From the NCBI RefSeq assembly GCF_000429025.1, contig NZ_KE386836.1:1-64000 (forward strand): a stretch of DNA of 64,000 bases, written 5' to 3'. The position numbers and the translations under genes were made by a program. How positions within the stretch are numbered: the stretch's first letter is position 1; the number at the start of each line of letters is the position of its first letter. Positions 1 through 8,506 of the stretch are shown here, one piece after another. Origin of the DNA: Actinospineispora spinosispora DSM 44797 (GTDB lineage Bacteria > Actinomycetota > Actinomycetes > Mycobacteriales > Pseudonocardiaceae). Below the pieces are notes generated by a model. It searched no databases. It saw only the letters and a list, made by a program, of their open reading frames with translations, and was not told where the DNA came from.

Positions 1-406
1 GGGGGGTCTGACAGTTTTGCAGCAAAATCCGGGGTTCGAGCGAAGAAAGTTTTAGAGAAGTTGAAGCCCCGGAGGTTGCGTCGCCGACGTACCCGACGAC
101 GGTCCCCGACCCGTGAGCCAAAAGGCCCGGCCAGAGAGCCTGCTAGCTGACTGTTGTTGCTGTTTAAAGATTGTTACTGCAAACAAATTTTTTCGCGAGC
201 AGCCGCAGGTACTGGTCCACGTCGTTTCCCGCACACTCCACCCTTCCCCCGCGATCCTGGCCTGCTTCTTGGTGTGGCCTGTCGTTGTCAATCCTTTACT
301 TCGACCCTGCTGCATGTGCACCAGGAGACCGCGTCGAAGCGCGAAGCGGGATTGACAACGACCGGCCACACCAAGAACGATCGATGGCCAGCGGGGAACA
401 AAACCC
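1..406. other. Intergenic left edge without a supported gene
   Basis: No reading frame here has convincing codon bias or a recognisable product. The stretch is less GC-rich than its neighbours (AT-rich patches near 150-200) and contains a large imperfect inverted repeat (separate entry). It lies downstream of the CGNR gene, which reads leftwards. It may hold a terminator or the remains of a small mobile element. Confidence 0.5.
266..377. repeat. 29-bp inverted repeat with 54-bp loop
   Basis: Positions 266-294 and 349-377 are reverse complements with a single mismatch. The left arm begins TTCTTGGTGTGGCC and the right arm ends GGCCACACCAAGAA. The 54-bp loop carries a further short complementarity (CTTCGAC with GTCGAAG). 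It could be the terminator of the leftward CGNR gene or a relic of a MITE-like element; its long arms and loop are unlike the compact palindromes found elsewhere in the window. Confidence 0.7.
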
Positions 407-973
407 TCAAGAACTGAGCTTGCTCCGATTGGCATTGAAACGGGCCTTCTTCTCGCGGTTCCCGCACGTGTTCATGTCACACCATCTGCGGGTCCGGCTC
501 TGGCTGGTGTCGAAGAAGGCGGCCTGGCAGGTCGGTGACCCGCACAGGGCCAGCCTTCCGTCGCGTTCGCCCGCGATGATGCTGATCGCGTCGGCGGCGA
601 TCACGCCGAGGGCGTCTTCCACGGGGGACGCAGCGCCTAGCCGCCAGTGCCGTTCGCCATCGGGCGTCAGGATCGCTGAGGCTTGCCCCTGAGCGCTGCG
701 GTCGTTGATGACCTGGACAGCGGCCGGGGGGAGGGCGTCCTGGATCGCGGCCGCTGTCGCCGCGGCGTGGATCGACTCCCTCAGCTCCCGGGCTAGGTCT
801 AGCTGGGCGGGGGTGCAGGTGTCCACGGTGAGGCCGTACAGGGCCAGCCAGTCGACGAGCCGTCGTGGCGTGGGAATGCGCTCCACGGCGTTGCCGTGAC
901 GCTCCGACAGGGTCCCCGTGAAGCTCGTCGCTAGGACGGTATCCAGTCGGAAGTCGGGGAATTCAGCACGCAT
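407..973 (-). CDS. CGNR zinc-finger (ABATE-domain) transcription factor
   Basis: A 188-residue protein with the two-part layout of the stress-induced ABATE/CGNR family: an N-terminal all-alpha ABATE-like region (about residues 1-130) and a C-terminal CGNR zinc finger (about 140-185). Two CxxxxC pairs are visible, CGSPTC and CDMNTC, and the second runs straight into the signature CGNR. The family is regarded as DNA-binding regulators. The ATG at 973 faces the epoxide hydrolase gene, and the 82-bp gap between them carries two copies of a 17-bp dyad, so autoregulation and control of the hydrolase are the natural inference. The substrate or inducer is unknown. Confidence 0.85.
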   Translation of the reverse strand: MRAEFPDFRLDTVLATSFTGTLSERHGNAVERIPTPRRLVDWLALYGLTVDTCTPAQLDLARELRESIHAAATAAAIQDALPPAAVQVINDRSAQGQASAILTPDGERHWRLGAASPVEDALGVIAADAISIIAGERDGRLALCGSPTCQAAFFDTSQSRTRRWCDMNTCGNREKKARFNANRSKLSS

Positions 974-975
974 GG

Positions 976-1034
976 AACCACCTTAGCCGGTTGCGGCTCG
1001 CCGTAATGTCATGTTAGAACCGTCTTAGCCGGTT
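976..1034. promoter_or_regulatory. Paired 17-bp operator candidates between CGNR regulator and epoxide hydrolase
   Basis: AACCACCTTAGCCGGTT lies at 976-992 and AACCGTCTTAGCCGGTT at 1018-1034: two direct copies, 42 bp apart, differing at two positions. Each has AACC/GGTT ends complementary to each other, as a dimer-binding site would. They fill the divergent promoter region, so they are likely targets of the CGNR protein (inference). Confidence 0.6.
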
Positions 1035-1055
1035 CCACGATGACCAGGAGGTCCC

Positions 1056-2228
1056 ATGCCCCGCCCGAGCAGCGACGTGCACGTATTCGAAGCGCACGCG
1101 ACCGATGCCGAACTGGACGATCTGCGTGCGCGACTGGCCGCCGCGCGGCTACCGGAGGCCGAGACCGTCGATCACGCCGCGCCGGACTCTCACCGGTGGG
1201 ATCAGGGCGTCCCGCTCGCCGACCTCGTCGATCTCGTGGACTACTGGCGTACCGGGTACGACTGGCGGTCGTTCGAGAAGCGCCTCGACCGCATCGGCCA
1301 GTTCCGCACGGTCATCGACGGCCTGGGGATCCACTTCCTGCACCGCCGGTCCACACGCGCGGACGCCACTCCGCTGATCGTGACGCACGGCTGGCCTGGC
1401 AGCGTCGCCGAGTTCGTCGACGTGGTGGATGAGCTGGCGGAGCCGACGGACGCGGACGCGCCGGCGTTCCACGTCGTGGTCCCGTCGCTGCCCGGCTTCG
1501 GGTACAGCGACCGGCCGGCCGCCAGCGGGTGGGGGATCGAGAAGATCGCGGCCGCGTGGGTGGAGCTGATGGGCAGGCTCGGTTACCGCAGGTTCGTTGC
1601 CCACGGCGGCGACTGGGGAGGTGTGATCACCACGGTCCTCGGCGGCAGGTTCCCGGAGCACCTTCTCGGCATCCACACAACGGTCGCGGAGGCGCCGCCG
1701 GGGCTGTCGACCGACGGGCTGACGTCGGTCGAGCGCAGGTGGGCCGAGGAGACCCAGGACTTCTGGCTTCGGCGCGCGGCGTACGCGAAGCAGCAGGCGA
1801 CCCGGCCGCAGACCATCGGCTACTCGCTCGTCGACTCACCGGTCGGGCTGCTCGCCTGGATCCTGGACAAGTTCGCCGAGTGGTCGGACACCGACGACAG
1901 CCCGTTCGAGAGGATCTCCAGGGACCGCGTTCTCGACGACGTCACGCTGTACTGGCTGACCCGGACCGGCGCATCGGCGGCCCGCATCTACCGCGAGAGC
2001 CACCGGGCGCTCGATCCCGAGCTCCGGGTCGACGTGCCGTCGGCGATCAGCATGTATCCGCGCGACATCGACAGGTGCCCGCGCCCCTGGGCGCAGCAAC
2101 GGTTCCGGCAGATCGTCCGCTGGTCCTCGCCCGAGACCGGGGGACATTTCCCCTCGCTGGAGGTTCCCGGGTACTTCGTCAATGACGTCCAGGCGGGCCT
2201 CGCGGCGGTGCTGGCCGCACACCGGTGA
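1056..2228 (+). CDS. Epoxide hydrolase (EHN / alpha-beta hydrolase)
   Basis: A 390-residue microsomal-type epoxide hydrolase. Residues about 8-110 form the EHN N-terminal region, followed by an alpha/beta-hydrolase core. HGWP at 112-115 is the oxyanion-hole motif. The nucleophile is Asp187 in GGDWGG, and the distal His near residue 364 lies in GGHFP. It should add water to an epoxide to give a vicinal diol through a covalent ester on Asp187. The ATG is well placed behind AGGAGG (CCAGGAGGTCCC). It is transcribed away from the CGNR regulator, which probably controls it. The physiological substrate cannot be read from the sequence. Confidence 0.92.
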   Translation: MPRPSSDVHVFEAHATDAELDDLRARLAAARLPEAETVDHAAPDSHRWDQGVPLADLVDLVDYWRTGYDWRSFEKRLDRIGQFRTVIDGLGIHFLHRRSTRADATPLIVTHGWPGSVAEFVDVVDELAEPTDADAPAFHVVVPSLPGFGYSDRPAASGWGIEKIAAAWVELMGRLGYRRFVAHGGDWGGVITTVLGGRFPEHLLGIHTTVAEAPPGLSTDGLTSVERRWAEETQDFWLRRAAYAKQQATRPQTIGYSLVDSPVGLLAWILDKFAEWSDTDDSPFERISRDRVLDDVTLYWLTRTGASAARIYRESHRALDPELRVDVPSAISMYPRDIDRCPRPWAQQRFRQIVRWSSPETGGHFPSLEVPGYFVNDVQAGLAAVLAAHR

Positions 2229-2230
2229 GC

Positions 2231-3217
2231 TCAGACGGTGAGCAACAGTTTGCCGATCACGCCGCCGGCCTCCAGCAGACGATGAGCCTCGGCCGCGGAC
2301 GACATGGGCAGGGCCGTATGGGTGATGGGCTTGACCTTGCCCTCGGAGATCAGTTGCCACAGTCCGGTGCGGACGGCGGCCACGATCGCCGCCTTCCCGT
2401 CGGAACCCTCGGTGGGACGTCCCCGCAGGTTCGTCGCGGCGACGCTGGCCCGCTTACGCAACAGGGTGTTCAGGTTCAGCTCGGCCTTCACCCCGCCCTG
2501 CAGCCCGATGACGACTAGCCGTCCACCGGGAGCGAGCCGGTCGATGTTGTCGGCGAGCGCGGCGGCGCCCATGTTGTCCAGGATGACGTCGGCGCCCCGG
2601 CCATCGCTCGCGGCGCGCAGCTGGTCGGCGATGTCGGTGTCGTGGTAGTCGATGGCCAGCTCGGCGCCGAGCTCGCGGCAGCGGCGCAGACGCTCGGGAT
2701 TGCCCGCCGTCGCGGCGACCCGGGCGCCGAGCGCGGCGGCGACCTGGATCGCGTGCGTCCCGATGCCGCCGGTACCGCCCTGGATCAGGACCAGCTCACC
2801 GGCTCGCAGCCCGGCCTGACCGACCAGGTTCGACCACACCGTGCACGCGACCTCGGGTAGCCCGCCCGCCTCGACCAGGGACACCCCGTCGGGCAGGGGA
2901 AGCAGGTGGGAGGCCGGCACCGCGACCTTCTCCGCGTAGCCGCCGCCGGACAGCAGCGCGCACACCTGGTCGCCGACCTGCCAGTCGGTCACGCCGTCAC
3001 CGAGCGCGGCGATCCGCCCGGAACATTCCATGCCGATGATCTCGGATGCGCCGGGCGGCGGTGGGTAGAAGCCCTGGCGCTGCAACAGGTCGGCGCGGTT
3101 CACCGCACCCGCCACCACGTCGATCACGACCTCGCCGGGACCGGCTTCCGGGTCGGGGACCTCGGTCCACTCCAGTGCCTCGGGGCCGCCTGGTTCGCGC
3201 ACGGTGATCGCCTGCAT
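2231..3217 (-). CDS. NAD(P)H quinone oxidoreductase (MDR superfamily, PIG3-like)
   Basis: A 328-residue zinc-free medium-chain dehydrogenase/reductase. The start is placed at the ATG at 3217 because the homologous N-terminus MQAITVREPGGPEALEW begins there; the frame stays open far upstream but without sense. The NADPH-binding Rossmann segment GGTGGIGTHA is clear, and there are no structural-zinc cysteines. The PIG3/QorB group reduces quinones by one or two electrons or acts on reactive enones. Its stop lies only 2 bp from the stop of the convergent epoxide hydrolase, and no terminator palindrome separates them. Confidence 0.9.
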   Translation of the reverse strand: MQAITVREPGGPEALEWTEVPDPEAGPGEVVIDVVAGAVNRADLLQRQGFYPPPPGASEIIGMECSGRIAALGDGVTDWQVGDQVCALLSGGGYAEKVAVPASHLLPLPDGVSLVEAGGLPEVACTVWSNLVGQAGLRAGELVLIQGGTGGIGTHAIQVAAALGARVAATAGNPERLRRCRELGAELAIDYHDTDIADQLRAASDGRGADVILDNMGAAALADNIDRLAPGGRLVVIGLQGGVKAELNLNTLLRKRASVAATNLRGRPTEGSDGKAAIVAAVRTGLWQLISEGKVKPITHTALPMSSAAEAHRLLEAGGVIGKLLLTV

Positions 3218-3271
3218 GGTTCGGACCGTATCTCGGTCGCGGGTACCCCGCCGGTTCGGGACACTGTAGGA

Positions 3272-3913
3272 ATGTTCGATCTTGATCAGTGGCCGCTGCA
3301 CCAGCTCGTGCTGCGTACACCCCGGCTGGAGCTGCGCCCCGACGACGATGCCGGTCTCGCCGAGCTCGCCTCGGTCGCGCGCAAGGGCGTCCACCCGCCG
3401 GAGCAGATGCCGTTCGCGTTCCCGTGGACCGACGCCGATCCGGACGAGCTGGGCCGCAACCTGGTGCAATATCACTGGTCGATGCGTGCCGCGCTGAACC
3501 CACGAGACTGGACGGTTCAGTTCCTGATCCGGGTGGACGGGCAGGTGATCGGCTGCCAGGGCCTGACCGCGACGAACTTCGCGCTCAGCCGTGAGGTGTC
3601 CAGCGGGTCCTGGCTCGGCATGGACTGGCAGGGGCAGGGCTACGGGACCGAGATGCGCGCCGCCGTCCTGATGTTCGCGTTCGACCATCTGGGTGCCAGG
3701 ACCGCACGCTCGGGAGCGTTCCTCGACAACGCGTCGTCGCGTCGGGTCTCGGAGAAGGTCGGGTACCGCGCGGACGGCACCGAGACGTGGATCCGGCGTG
3801 GCGCGGTCGCCACCCAGACCCGGCTGCTGCTCGACGCCGGGGACCTGCGGCGTCCTGACTGGTCGCTGTCGGTGTCCGGACTGGACGCCTGCCGCTCGCT
3901 GCTCGGCGCATGA
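3272..3913 (+). CDS. GNAT family N-acetyltransferase (RimJ/RimL type)
   Basis: 213 residues of the RimJ/RimL-like acetyltransferase fold. The N-terminal LRTPRLELRP is the usual first strand, and the acetyl-CoA pyrophosphate loop is visible in WQGQGYGTEMRAA. The ATG at 3272 is chosen because the recognisable N-terminus starts there; an open frame continues upstream antisense to the quinone oxidoreductase. It ends in an ATGA overlap with the next acetyltransferase, so the two are probably co-translated. The acceptor is unknown. Confidence 0.85.
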   Translation: MFDLDQWPLHQLVLRTPRLELRPDDDAGLAELASVARKGVHPPEQMPFAFPWTDADPDELGRNLVQYHWSMRAALNPRDWTVQFLIRVDGQVIGCQGLTATNFALSREVSSGSWLGMDWQGQGYGTEMRAAVLMFAFDHLGARTARSGAFLDNASSRRVSEKVGYRADGTETWIRRGAVATQTRLLLDAGDLRRPDWSLSVSGLDACRSLLGA

Positions 3914-4386
3914 GCGCGGTGATCCGGCCCGCTGAGGTCGCGGACCTACCGAGGCTCGCCCGGTTGCGAGCGCAGTGGACCGACGAGGTGGCCGACGAGG
4001 CCTTCGAGGAACGGCTCACCGAGTGGTTCCTCGCCGAGGAGGACAGCCGGACCGTGTTCGTCGCGGAGCAGCCGGACGGTGAGCTGGTCGGGATGATGAG
4101 CCTGGTGCTGTTCGAACGGATGCCCACCCCGAGCCGTGCCCACTCGTGCTGGGGGTACCTGAGCAACGCACTCGTCGTCGCCGAATGCCGCGACCAGGGG
4201 CTCGGCGCCGCACTGCTCGACACGGTCATGGCGCACGCGCGCGCCGCCGGGTGTGTGCGGGTGGTGCTGTCACCGACCGAACGGGCCGTGCCGTTCTACG
4301 AACGCGGCGGTTTCGGGCCGGCCACGATGCTCATGGCGCAGGTCCTGTCCGACCGCGGCACCGGCGGCGGATCGGGTCACCCGTAG
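3910..4386 (+). CDS. GNAT family N-acetyltransferase
   Basis: A 158-residue single-domain GNAT protein. The acetyl-CoA signature appears as CRDQGLGAALLDTV, followed by the beta-strand RVVLSPTERAVPFYERGGF typical of motif B. It starts inside the stop of the preceding acetyltransferase (ATGA) and ends 11 bp before the M50 protease gene, so the three genes form a likely operon. Substrate not predictable. Confidence 0.85.
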   Translation: MSAVIRPAEVADLPRLARLRAQWTDEVADEAFEERLTEWFLAEEDSRTVFVAEQPDGELVGMMSLVLFERMPTPSRAHSCWGYLSNALVVAECRDQGLGAALLDTVMAHARAAGCVRVVLSPTERAVPFYERGGFGPATMLMAQVLSDRGTGGGSGHP

Positions 4387-4397
4387 GCTCGGGGGTC

Positions 4398-5678
4398 ATG
4401 CTGTACGTCCTGGGAATCGTGCTGTTCGCACTGGGCATCGCGTTCGCCATCGCCTGGCATGAGCTCGGCCATTATTCGACGGCGAAGTACTTCGGCATCC
4501 GGGTGCCCGAGTTCATGGTCGGCTGGGGCCGGACGCTGTTCTCCCGGCAGATCGGTGAGACCGAGTTCGGGTTCAAGGTCATCCCGGTCGGCGGCTACAT
4601 CCGCATGGTCGGCATGCTCCCGCCGCGCGCCGGTGAGACGCACGGGCGCAGCCGCAAGAGCGGCCCGTTCCAAGGGCTCGTGGAGAGTGTCCGCGCCGAG
4701 TCCGACCTGCTGTGGCGCCCCGGCGACGAAACCCGCGAGTTCTGGACCCGGTCGCCGTGGAAGCGGATCGTCGTGATGGCCGCCGGTCCGGTGATGAACC
4801 TGATCCTGGCCGTGGTCCTGATCGCGATCGCGCTGATGGCGATCGGCACCCCCGGCACGATGACCGTCGGCTACGTCGCCAAGTGCACACTGCGCGCCGA
4901 CCAGGCCGCGATGACCGAGTGCCCGGCCGACGCGCCGCCGACGCCCGCGGCGGCAGCCGGGCTGAAACCCGGCGACACGATCGTGAGCCTGGCCGGCGTC
5001 CGCTACGACGACTGGGAGACGTTCCGCCGCGCCGTCCGGACGGTCACCGGCACGGTGCCGCTGGTCGTGATGCGTGACGGCCACGAGCAGACCCTCACGA
5101 TCACACCGGTGCAGAACACCGTCGGCAAGCTGGACGGCACCGTCGGGTACGAGCAGGCCGCGTTCCTCGGCTACAGCCCGGTCATGGACTACCAGACCCG
5201 AGGGCCCGGCTTCGTGGCGCAGCAGCTCGGCCAGTACGTCACGGTCACCGGAAGTGCGCTCGCCGCGCTGCCCAGCCGGGTGCCGGAGCTGTTCCGGCAG
5301 GCTTTCCTCGGCGAGAAACGCGAGATCGACACCCCGATGAGTGTCGTCGGGGTGTCCCGGATCGGCGGTGAGGTGCTCGGACAGGACAGCCCGATCAAGT
5401 CGAAGCTGGCGTTCCTGCTGAACCTGCTGGCCGGGGTCAACCTGTCCATGTTCCTGATCAACCTGCTGCCGCTGCCGCCGTTCGACGGCGGGCAGATCAT
5501 GGCCGCCGCGTGGGAGTCGGTCCGTCGGCGCATCGCGACGCTGCGCGGTCGGGCTGACCCGGGACCGGTGGACATCGCCAAGATGATGCCGGTCGCCTAT
5601 GCCGTCGGCCTGCTGTTCATCTGCTACAGCCTGCTCGTCGTCGCCGCCGACGTCTTCAACCCGCTCAGACTCTCGTGA
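4398..5678 (+). CDS. Rip1/RseP-type site-2 protease (M50 family)
   Basis: A 426-residue intramembrane zinc metalloprotease. The zinc motif HELGH is at residues 21-25 in the first membrane helix. A second-shell motif PLPPFDGG sits near residue 365 in a later helix. Between them lie a PDZ-like segment (about 165-250) and an extra hydrophilic insert (about 80-120) not found in short Rip1 proteins. The family cleaves single-pass anti-sigma factors and divisome proteins within the membrane. In many actinobacteria the main Rip1 gene lies between dxr and ispG; here the neighbours are two acetyltransferases, so this may be a paralogue. The stop codon lies inside the terminator palindrome. Confidence 0.88.
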   Translation: MLYVLGIVLFALGIAFAIAWHELGHYSTAKYFGIRVPEFMVGWGRTLFSRQIGETEFGFKVIPVGGYIRMVGMLPPRAGETHGRSRKSGPFQGLVESVRAESDLLWRPGDETREFWTRSPWKRIVVMAAGPVMNLILAVVLIAIALMAIGTPGTMTVGYVAKCTLRADQAAMTECPADAPPTPAAAAGLKPGDTIVSLAGVRYDDWETFRRAVRTVTGTVPLVVMRDGHEQTLTITPVQNTVGKLDGTVGYEQAAFLGYSPVMDYQTRGPGFVAQQLGQYVTVTGSALAALPSRVPELFRQAFLGEKREIDTPMSVVGVSRIGGEVLGQDSPIKSKLAFLLNLLAGVNLSMFLINLLPLPPFDGGQIMAAAWESVRRRIATLRGRADPGPVDIAKMMPVAYAVGLLFICYSLLVVAADVFNPLRLS

Positions 5679-5717
5679 GTGTTGAGTATGGCCATGGCCA
5701 TACTCAACACTCACGAG
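5672..5717. terminator. 46-bp perfect palindrome, GTGAGTG family
   Basis: A perfect 23+23 bp palindrome. It begins CTCGTGAGTGTTGAG, its centre is GGCCATGGCC, and it ends CTCAACACTCACGAG. It overlaps the stop codon of the M50 protease gene and ends 4 bp before the stop of the convergent aldo/keto reductase gene, so it can act as a bidirectional terminator. It is the simplest member of a dispersed family also present near 25.7, 32.3, 41.9 and 47.9 kb. Confidence 0.8.
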
Positions 5718-5721
5718 GTCG

Positions 5722-6708
5722 TCAGGCGCTCTCGCCCTTGACCCAGTTCATGTCGGGGTACCGGTCGCCGGCCGGGGTCAGCTTCGACAGGGTGCGCAGC
5801 TGGTCGGGGCTCAGGGTCAGTGCGGCCGAGCGGAGGTTCTCGCTCAGGTAGCCGCGCCGCTTCGTGCCGGGGATCGGCACCACGTCGAGGCCCTGGCCGA
5901 GCAGCCAGGCCAGCGCGACCTGGCCCGGCGTCGCCTCCAGCTGGTCGGCGATCACCCGCACCCGGCGGACCAGCTCGAGGTTGGCCTCCAGGTTCTCCGC
6001 CTGCCAGCGCGGAAGGGTCCGGCGGAAGTCGTTGTCGGCCAGGTCGTGGGTGGCGGCGACGGAACCGGTGAGCAGGCCCCGGCCGAGCGGGCTGTAGGGC
6101 ACGATGCCGATCCCCAGCTCGCGGGCGGTCGGCAGGACGTCGGCCTCGATGTCCCTGCTGAAGATCGACCATTCGCTCTGCACCGCCGTGATCGGATGCA
6201 CCGCCTGGGCCCGACGCAGCGTGTCGGCAGACGCCTCGGACAGACCGAGGTGGCGGACCTTGCCCTGCTCGACCATGCGCGCCATCGCGCCGACGGTCTC
6301 CTCGATCGGCACCGAGGGGTCGACGCGGTGCAGGTAGTACAGGTCGATCGTGTCCACGCCGAGCCTGCGCAGCGACGCGTCGACGGCCCGCGCCGCGTAC
6401 TCGGGTGATCCGTCGAGCCCGGTGACCTCGTTGCCCGGACCGGCCACGATGCCGAACTTGGTGGCGACCACGACCTCGTCGCGCCGGGTGCGCAGGACCT
6501 GGGCCAGCAGCTCCTCGTTGCGCCCGACGCCGTACATGTCGGCGGTGTCCAACAGCGTGACACCGTCGTCGATCGCCTGGTTCAGGGTGGCGAGCGACTC
6601 GTCCTGGTCGCCGGGGCCGTAGCCGAAGCTCATCCCCATGCAGCCGAGGCCGAGCGCGGACACCTCCAGATGGCGCAGTTTCCGGGTGGCGAGGGTGTTT
6701 TTGAGCAT
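5722..6708 (-). CDS. Aldo/keto reductase
   Basis: A 328-residue TIM-barrel oxidoreductase of the YajO/auxin-induced-protein-like AKR group. The catalytic tetrad is readable: Asp and Tyr in DTADMYGVG, Lys in VVATKFG and His in YYLHRVD. The C-terminal [11 protein letters not shown] region is the NADP(H)-binding part. The start at 6708 is supported by AAGGACGG upstream. It lies 55 bp downstream of the MerR gene in the same direction and may be part of its regulon. Likely reduces small aldehydes or ketones. Confidence 0.9.
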   Translation of the reverse strand: MLKNTLATRKLRHLEVSALGLGCMGMSFGYGPGDQDESLATLNQAIDDGVTLLDTADMYGVGRNEELLAQVLRTRRDEVVVATKFGIVAGPGNEVTGLDGSPEYAARAVDASLRRLGVDTIDLYYLHRVDPSVPIEETVGAMARMVEQGKVRHLGLSEASADTLRRAQAVHPITAVQSEWSIFSRDIEADVLPTARELGIGIVPYSPLGRGLLTGSVAATHDLADNDFRRTLPRWQAENLEANLELVRRVRVIADQLEATPGQVALAWLLGQGLDVVPIPGTKRRGYLSENLRSAALTLSPDQLRTLSKLTPAGDRYPDMNWVKGESA

Positions 6709-6763
6709 GACAAATCCGTCCTTCGTGCTCGGGGGGTGGAAGAAGAAGGTGGAACGGGCCGGG

Positions 6764-7234
6764 TCAGCCGGCCATGGTGCCGCCGTACGTGGCGATCTTG
6801 TAGTCGATGACGGCGAGCGCATAGCGCAGCTCTTCGAGCTGGGCCTTGACCTTCGCGCGGTGCCGGTACATCAGGTCCAGCCGCTTGGCGACGGTGGAGT
6901 CGCCCTGTTCGACCAGCCCGATGTACTCGCTGATGTCGCTGATCGACATGCCGGAGGACCGCAGGCGGGTGATGAAGATGATGCGGCCGAGCGACTTGCG
7001 GTCGTAGCGCCGCTGCCCGGACCCGGAGCGGTCGACGTCGACCAGTCCGATCCGCTCGTAGTAGCGCAGCGTGTGCCCGGTCAGGCCGAGCAGGTCCGCG
7101 GTCTGGCTGACCGTGAGCGGCTCGTCCGGTGCGTCCTCGGCCCTGACCGAGCAGGCCAGCAGCTCACTGAGCTCCGGCAGCCCGTCGGTGGGCGCGCGGT
7201 CGACCAGGTTGTTCAACACCTCGACTGTGGTCAC
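6764..7234 (-). CDS. MerR family transcriptional regulator
   Basis: About 156 residues from a GTG start at 7234; the frame is open further upstream but would then cover the operator region. The winged-helix MerR signature [18 protein letters not shown] lies near residue 45-62 after an unusually long N-terminal leader. The C-terminal coiled coil follows (residues about 105-150). There are no metal-binding cysteines of the MerR/ZntR kind, which suggests an organic effector. It is divergent from an MFS exporter and upstream of an aldo/keto reductase, which suggests a drug- or aldehyde-response module. Confidence 0.88.
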   Translation of the reverse strand: MTTVEVLNNLVDRAPTDGLPELSELLACSVRAEDAPDEPLTVSQTADLLGLTGHTLRYYERIGLVDVDRSGSGQRRYDRKSLGRIIFITRLRSSGMSISDISEYIGLVEQGDSTVAKRLDLMYRHRAKVKAQLEELRYALAVIDYKIATYGGTMAG

Positions 7235-7254
7235 GCGCCCCACGTTAAAGGTTG

Positions 7255-7288
7255 GAGTGCACTCACAGTCAAACCCTGGAGCGTGCTC
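7255..7288. promoter_or_regulatory. MerR-type dyads in divergent promoter
   Basis: GAGTGCACTC at 7255-7264 is a perfect 10-bp palindrome. GAGCGTGCTC at 7279-7288 is a near-perfect second copy, 24 bp centre to centre. Both lie between the MerR gene (start 7234) and the MFS gene (start 7303), where the shared regulator would bind. The second dyad is so close to the MFS start that the transcript would have almost no leader. Confidence 0.6.
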
Positions 7289-7302
7289 TAGCCTGAGGTT
7301 CG

Positions 7303-8502
7303 ATGCGCCGGAACTGGGTCGTGCTGCTGATCGCCCTGGGAGTGGACAATCTCGGCTCGGGGCTGTTCCTGCCGTTGACCATGGTCTACGTGACGCGGGT
7401 CGTCGGGCTGCCGCTCGGCGTGGCCGGTGCGGCGGTGACGGCCGGTACGGTCGCGGGCCTGCTGGTTCCGGCACTGGTCGGTCCGCTGGTGGACCGGGTC
7501 GGGCCCCGGCCGGTCGTGGTCGTGTCGCAGGTGCTGCAGGCGGTGGCCGCGCTGGTCTATCTGACGGCGTCCGGCGTGGCGTCGGTGGTGGTCGGCGCGC
7601 TGCTGCTGGCGATGGGGCAGCAGATGTTCTACAGCGCCCTGTTCGCGCTCATCGCCGATGTGGCGGGGACCGGACCGAAGGATCGGGCTTTCGCCGTCGT
7701 GGGCATGGTGCGCTCGGCGGCCTTCGGGTTCGGTGCGCTCGCCGCCGGGGTGCTGCTCGCCGGTGGGGACACGGTGCTGCGCTGGGCGATCGGTGTGGAC
7801 GGGCTGACGTTCGTGGTGGCGGCGGGGCTCGCGGTGCTGCTGCGGGTGTCTCACCAACGTCCCGCCAGGGACGAACCGAACGGTGTCGGGGTGCTGCGCA
7901 ACCGCCCCTACCTGTTGCTGATCGGCACCACGATGCTGTTCTCGCTGGCCGTGGACTTCTTCCTGATCGGCGTGCCGGTGTTCGTGCTGGACGTCCTGCA
8001 CGGCCCGAACTGGCTGCCCGGGGTGCTGTTGGCGCTGTTGACCGCGATGAGCGCCCTGTTCGGCACGGCGATGCTGCGCCTGACCCGACGGTGGTCGCGC
8101 CTCGGTGCGATGTCTCTCGGCGCGGTTCTGTTCGCCACGTGGTGTCTGATCTCGGTGGCGGCCCGGTGGCTGCCGTCCGCTGTCCAGCCCGGTTATCTGG
8201 TGGGGGCCGTGGTGGTCTTCGGGACAGGGAACCTGATCTTCGGTCCTCGGGCGAACGCGCTGGCCGAGGCCGCCGCTCCGGTCGCGTCCCGAGGACGGCA
8301 CCTCGCGGCGTTCCAGTACGCGTTCACACTGGCCGGGGTGCTGGCGCCGGCGGTGGTCGGCTTGTTCTCGGTGTCCTACTGGCTGCCCTGGCTGGTGGTG
8401 GCACTCGCCTGCCTGACAGCCAGCGTCCTGCTGCGCCCCCTGGCAACGAAACTGCCCGCAAGCGCCGTCGCGGTTGACCAGCCACCTTTCCGAGTGCGGT
8501 AG
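7303..8502 (+). CDS. MFS transporter (drug efflux type)
   Basis: A 399-residue membrane protein with about 12 predicted transmembrane helices in two halves. The first intracellular loop carries the MFS motif-A-like GPLVDRVGPRPVVV. Its length and pattern fit 12-TM proton-coupled exporters. It is transcribed divergently from a MerR regulator with paired dyads between them, the usual arrangement for inducible efflux. The cargo is not predictable. The stop codon is followed after 4 bp by the 211-bp structured repeat. Confidence 0.85.
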   Translation: MRRNWVVLLIALGVDNLGSGLFLPLTMVYVTRVVGLPLGVAGAAVTAGTVAGLLVPALVGPLVDRVGPRPVVVVSQVLQAVAALVYLTASGVASVVVGALLLAMGQQMFYSALFALIADVAGTGPKDRAFAVVGMVRSAAFGFGALAAGVLLAGGDTVLRWAIGVDGLTFVVAAGLAVLLRVSHQRPARDEPNGVGVLRNRPYLLLIGTTMLFSLAVDFFLIGVPVFVLDVLHGPNWLPGVLLALLTAMSALFGTAMLRLTRRWSRLGAMSLGAVLFATWCLISVAARWLPSAVQPGYLVGAVVVFGTGNLIFGPRANALAEAAAPVASRGRHLAAFQYAFTLAGVLAPAVVGLFSVSYWLPWLVVALACLTASVLLRPLATKLPASAVAVDQPPFRVR

Positions 8503-8506
8503 AAGT

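Noticed and set aside
1-60. tRNA-like segment (GGGGTTCGAGC)
   Set aside because: Only a T-loop-like string is present; no acceptor, D or anticodon stem can be folded around it.
52-435. Minus-strand frame of 127 codons at the left edge
   Set aside because: It overlaps the CGNR gene in another frame and the inverted repeat, and it has no plausible codon bias.
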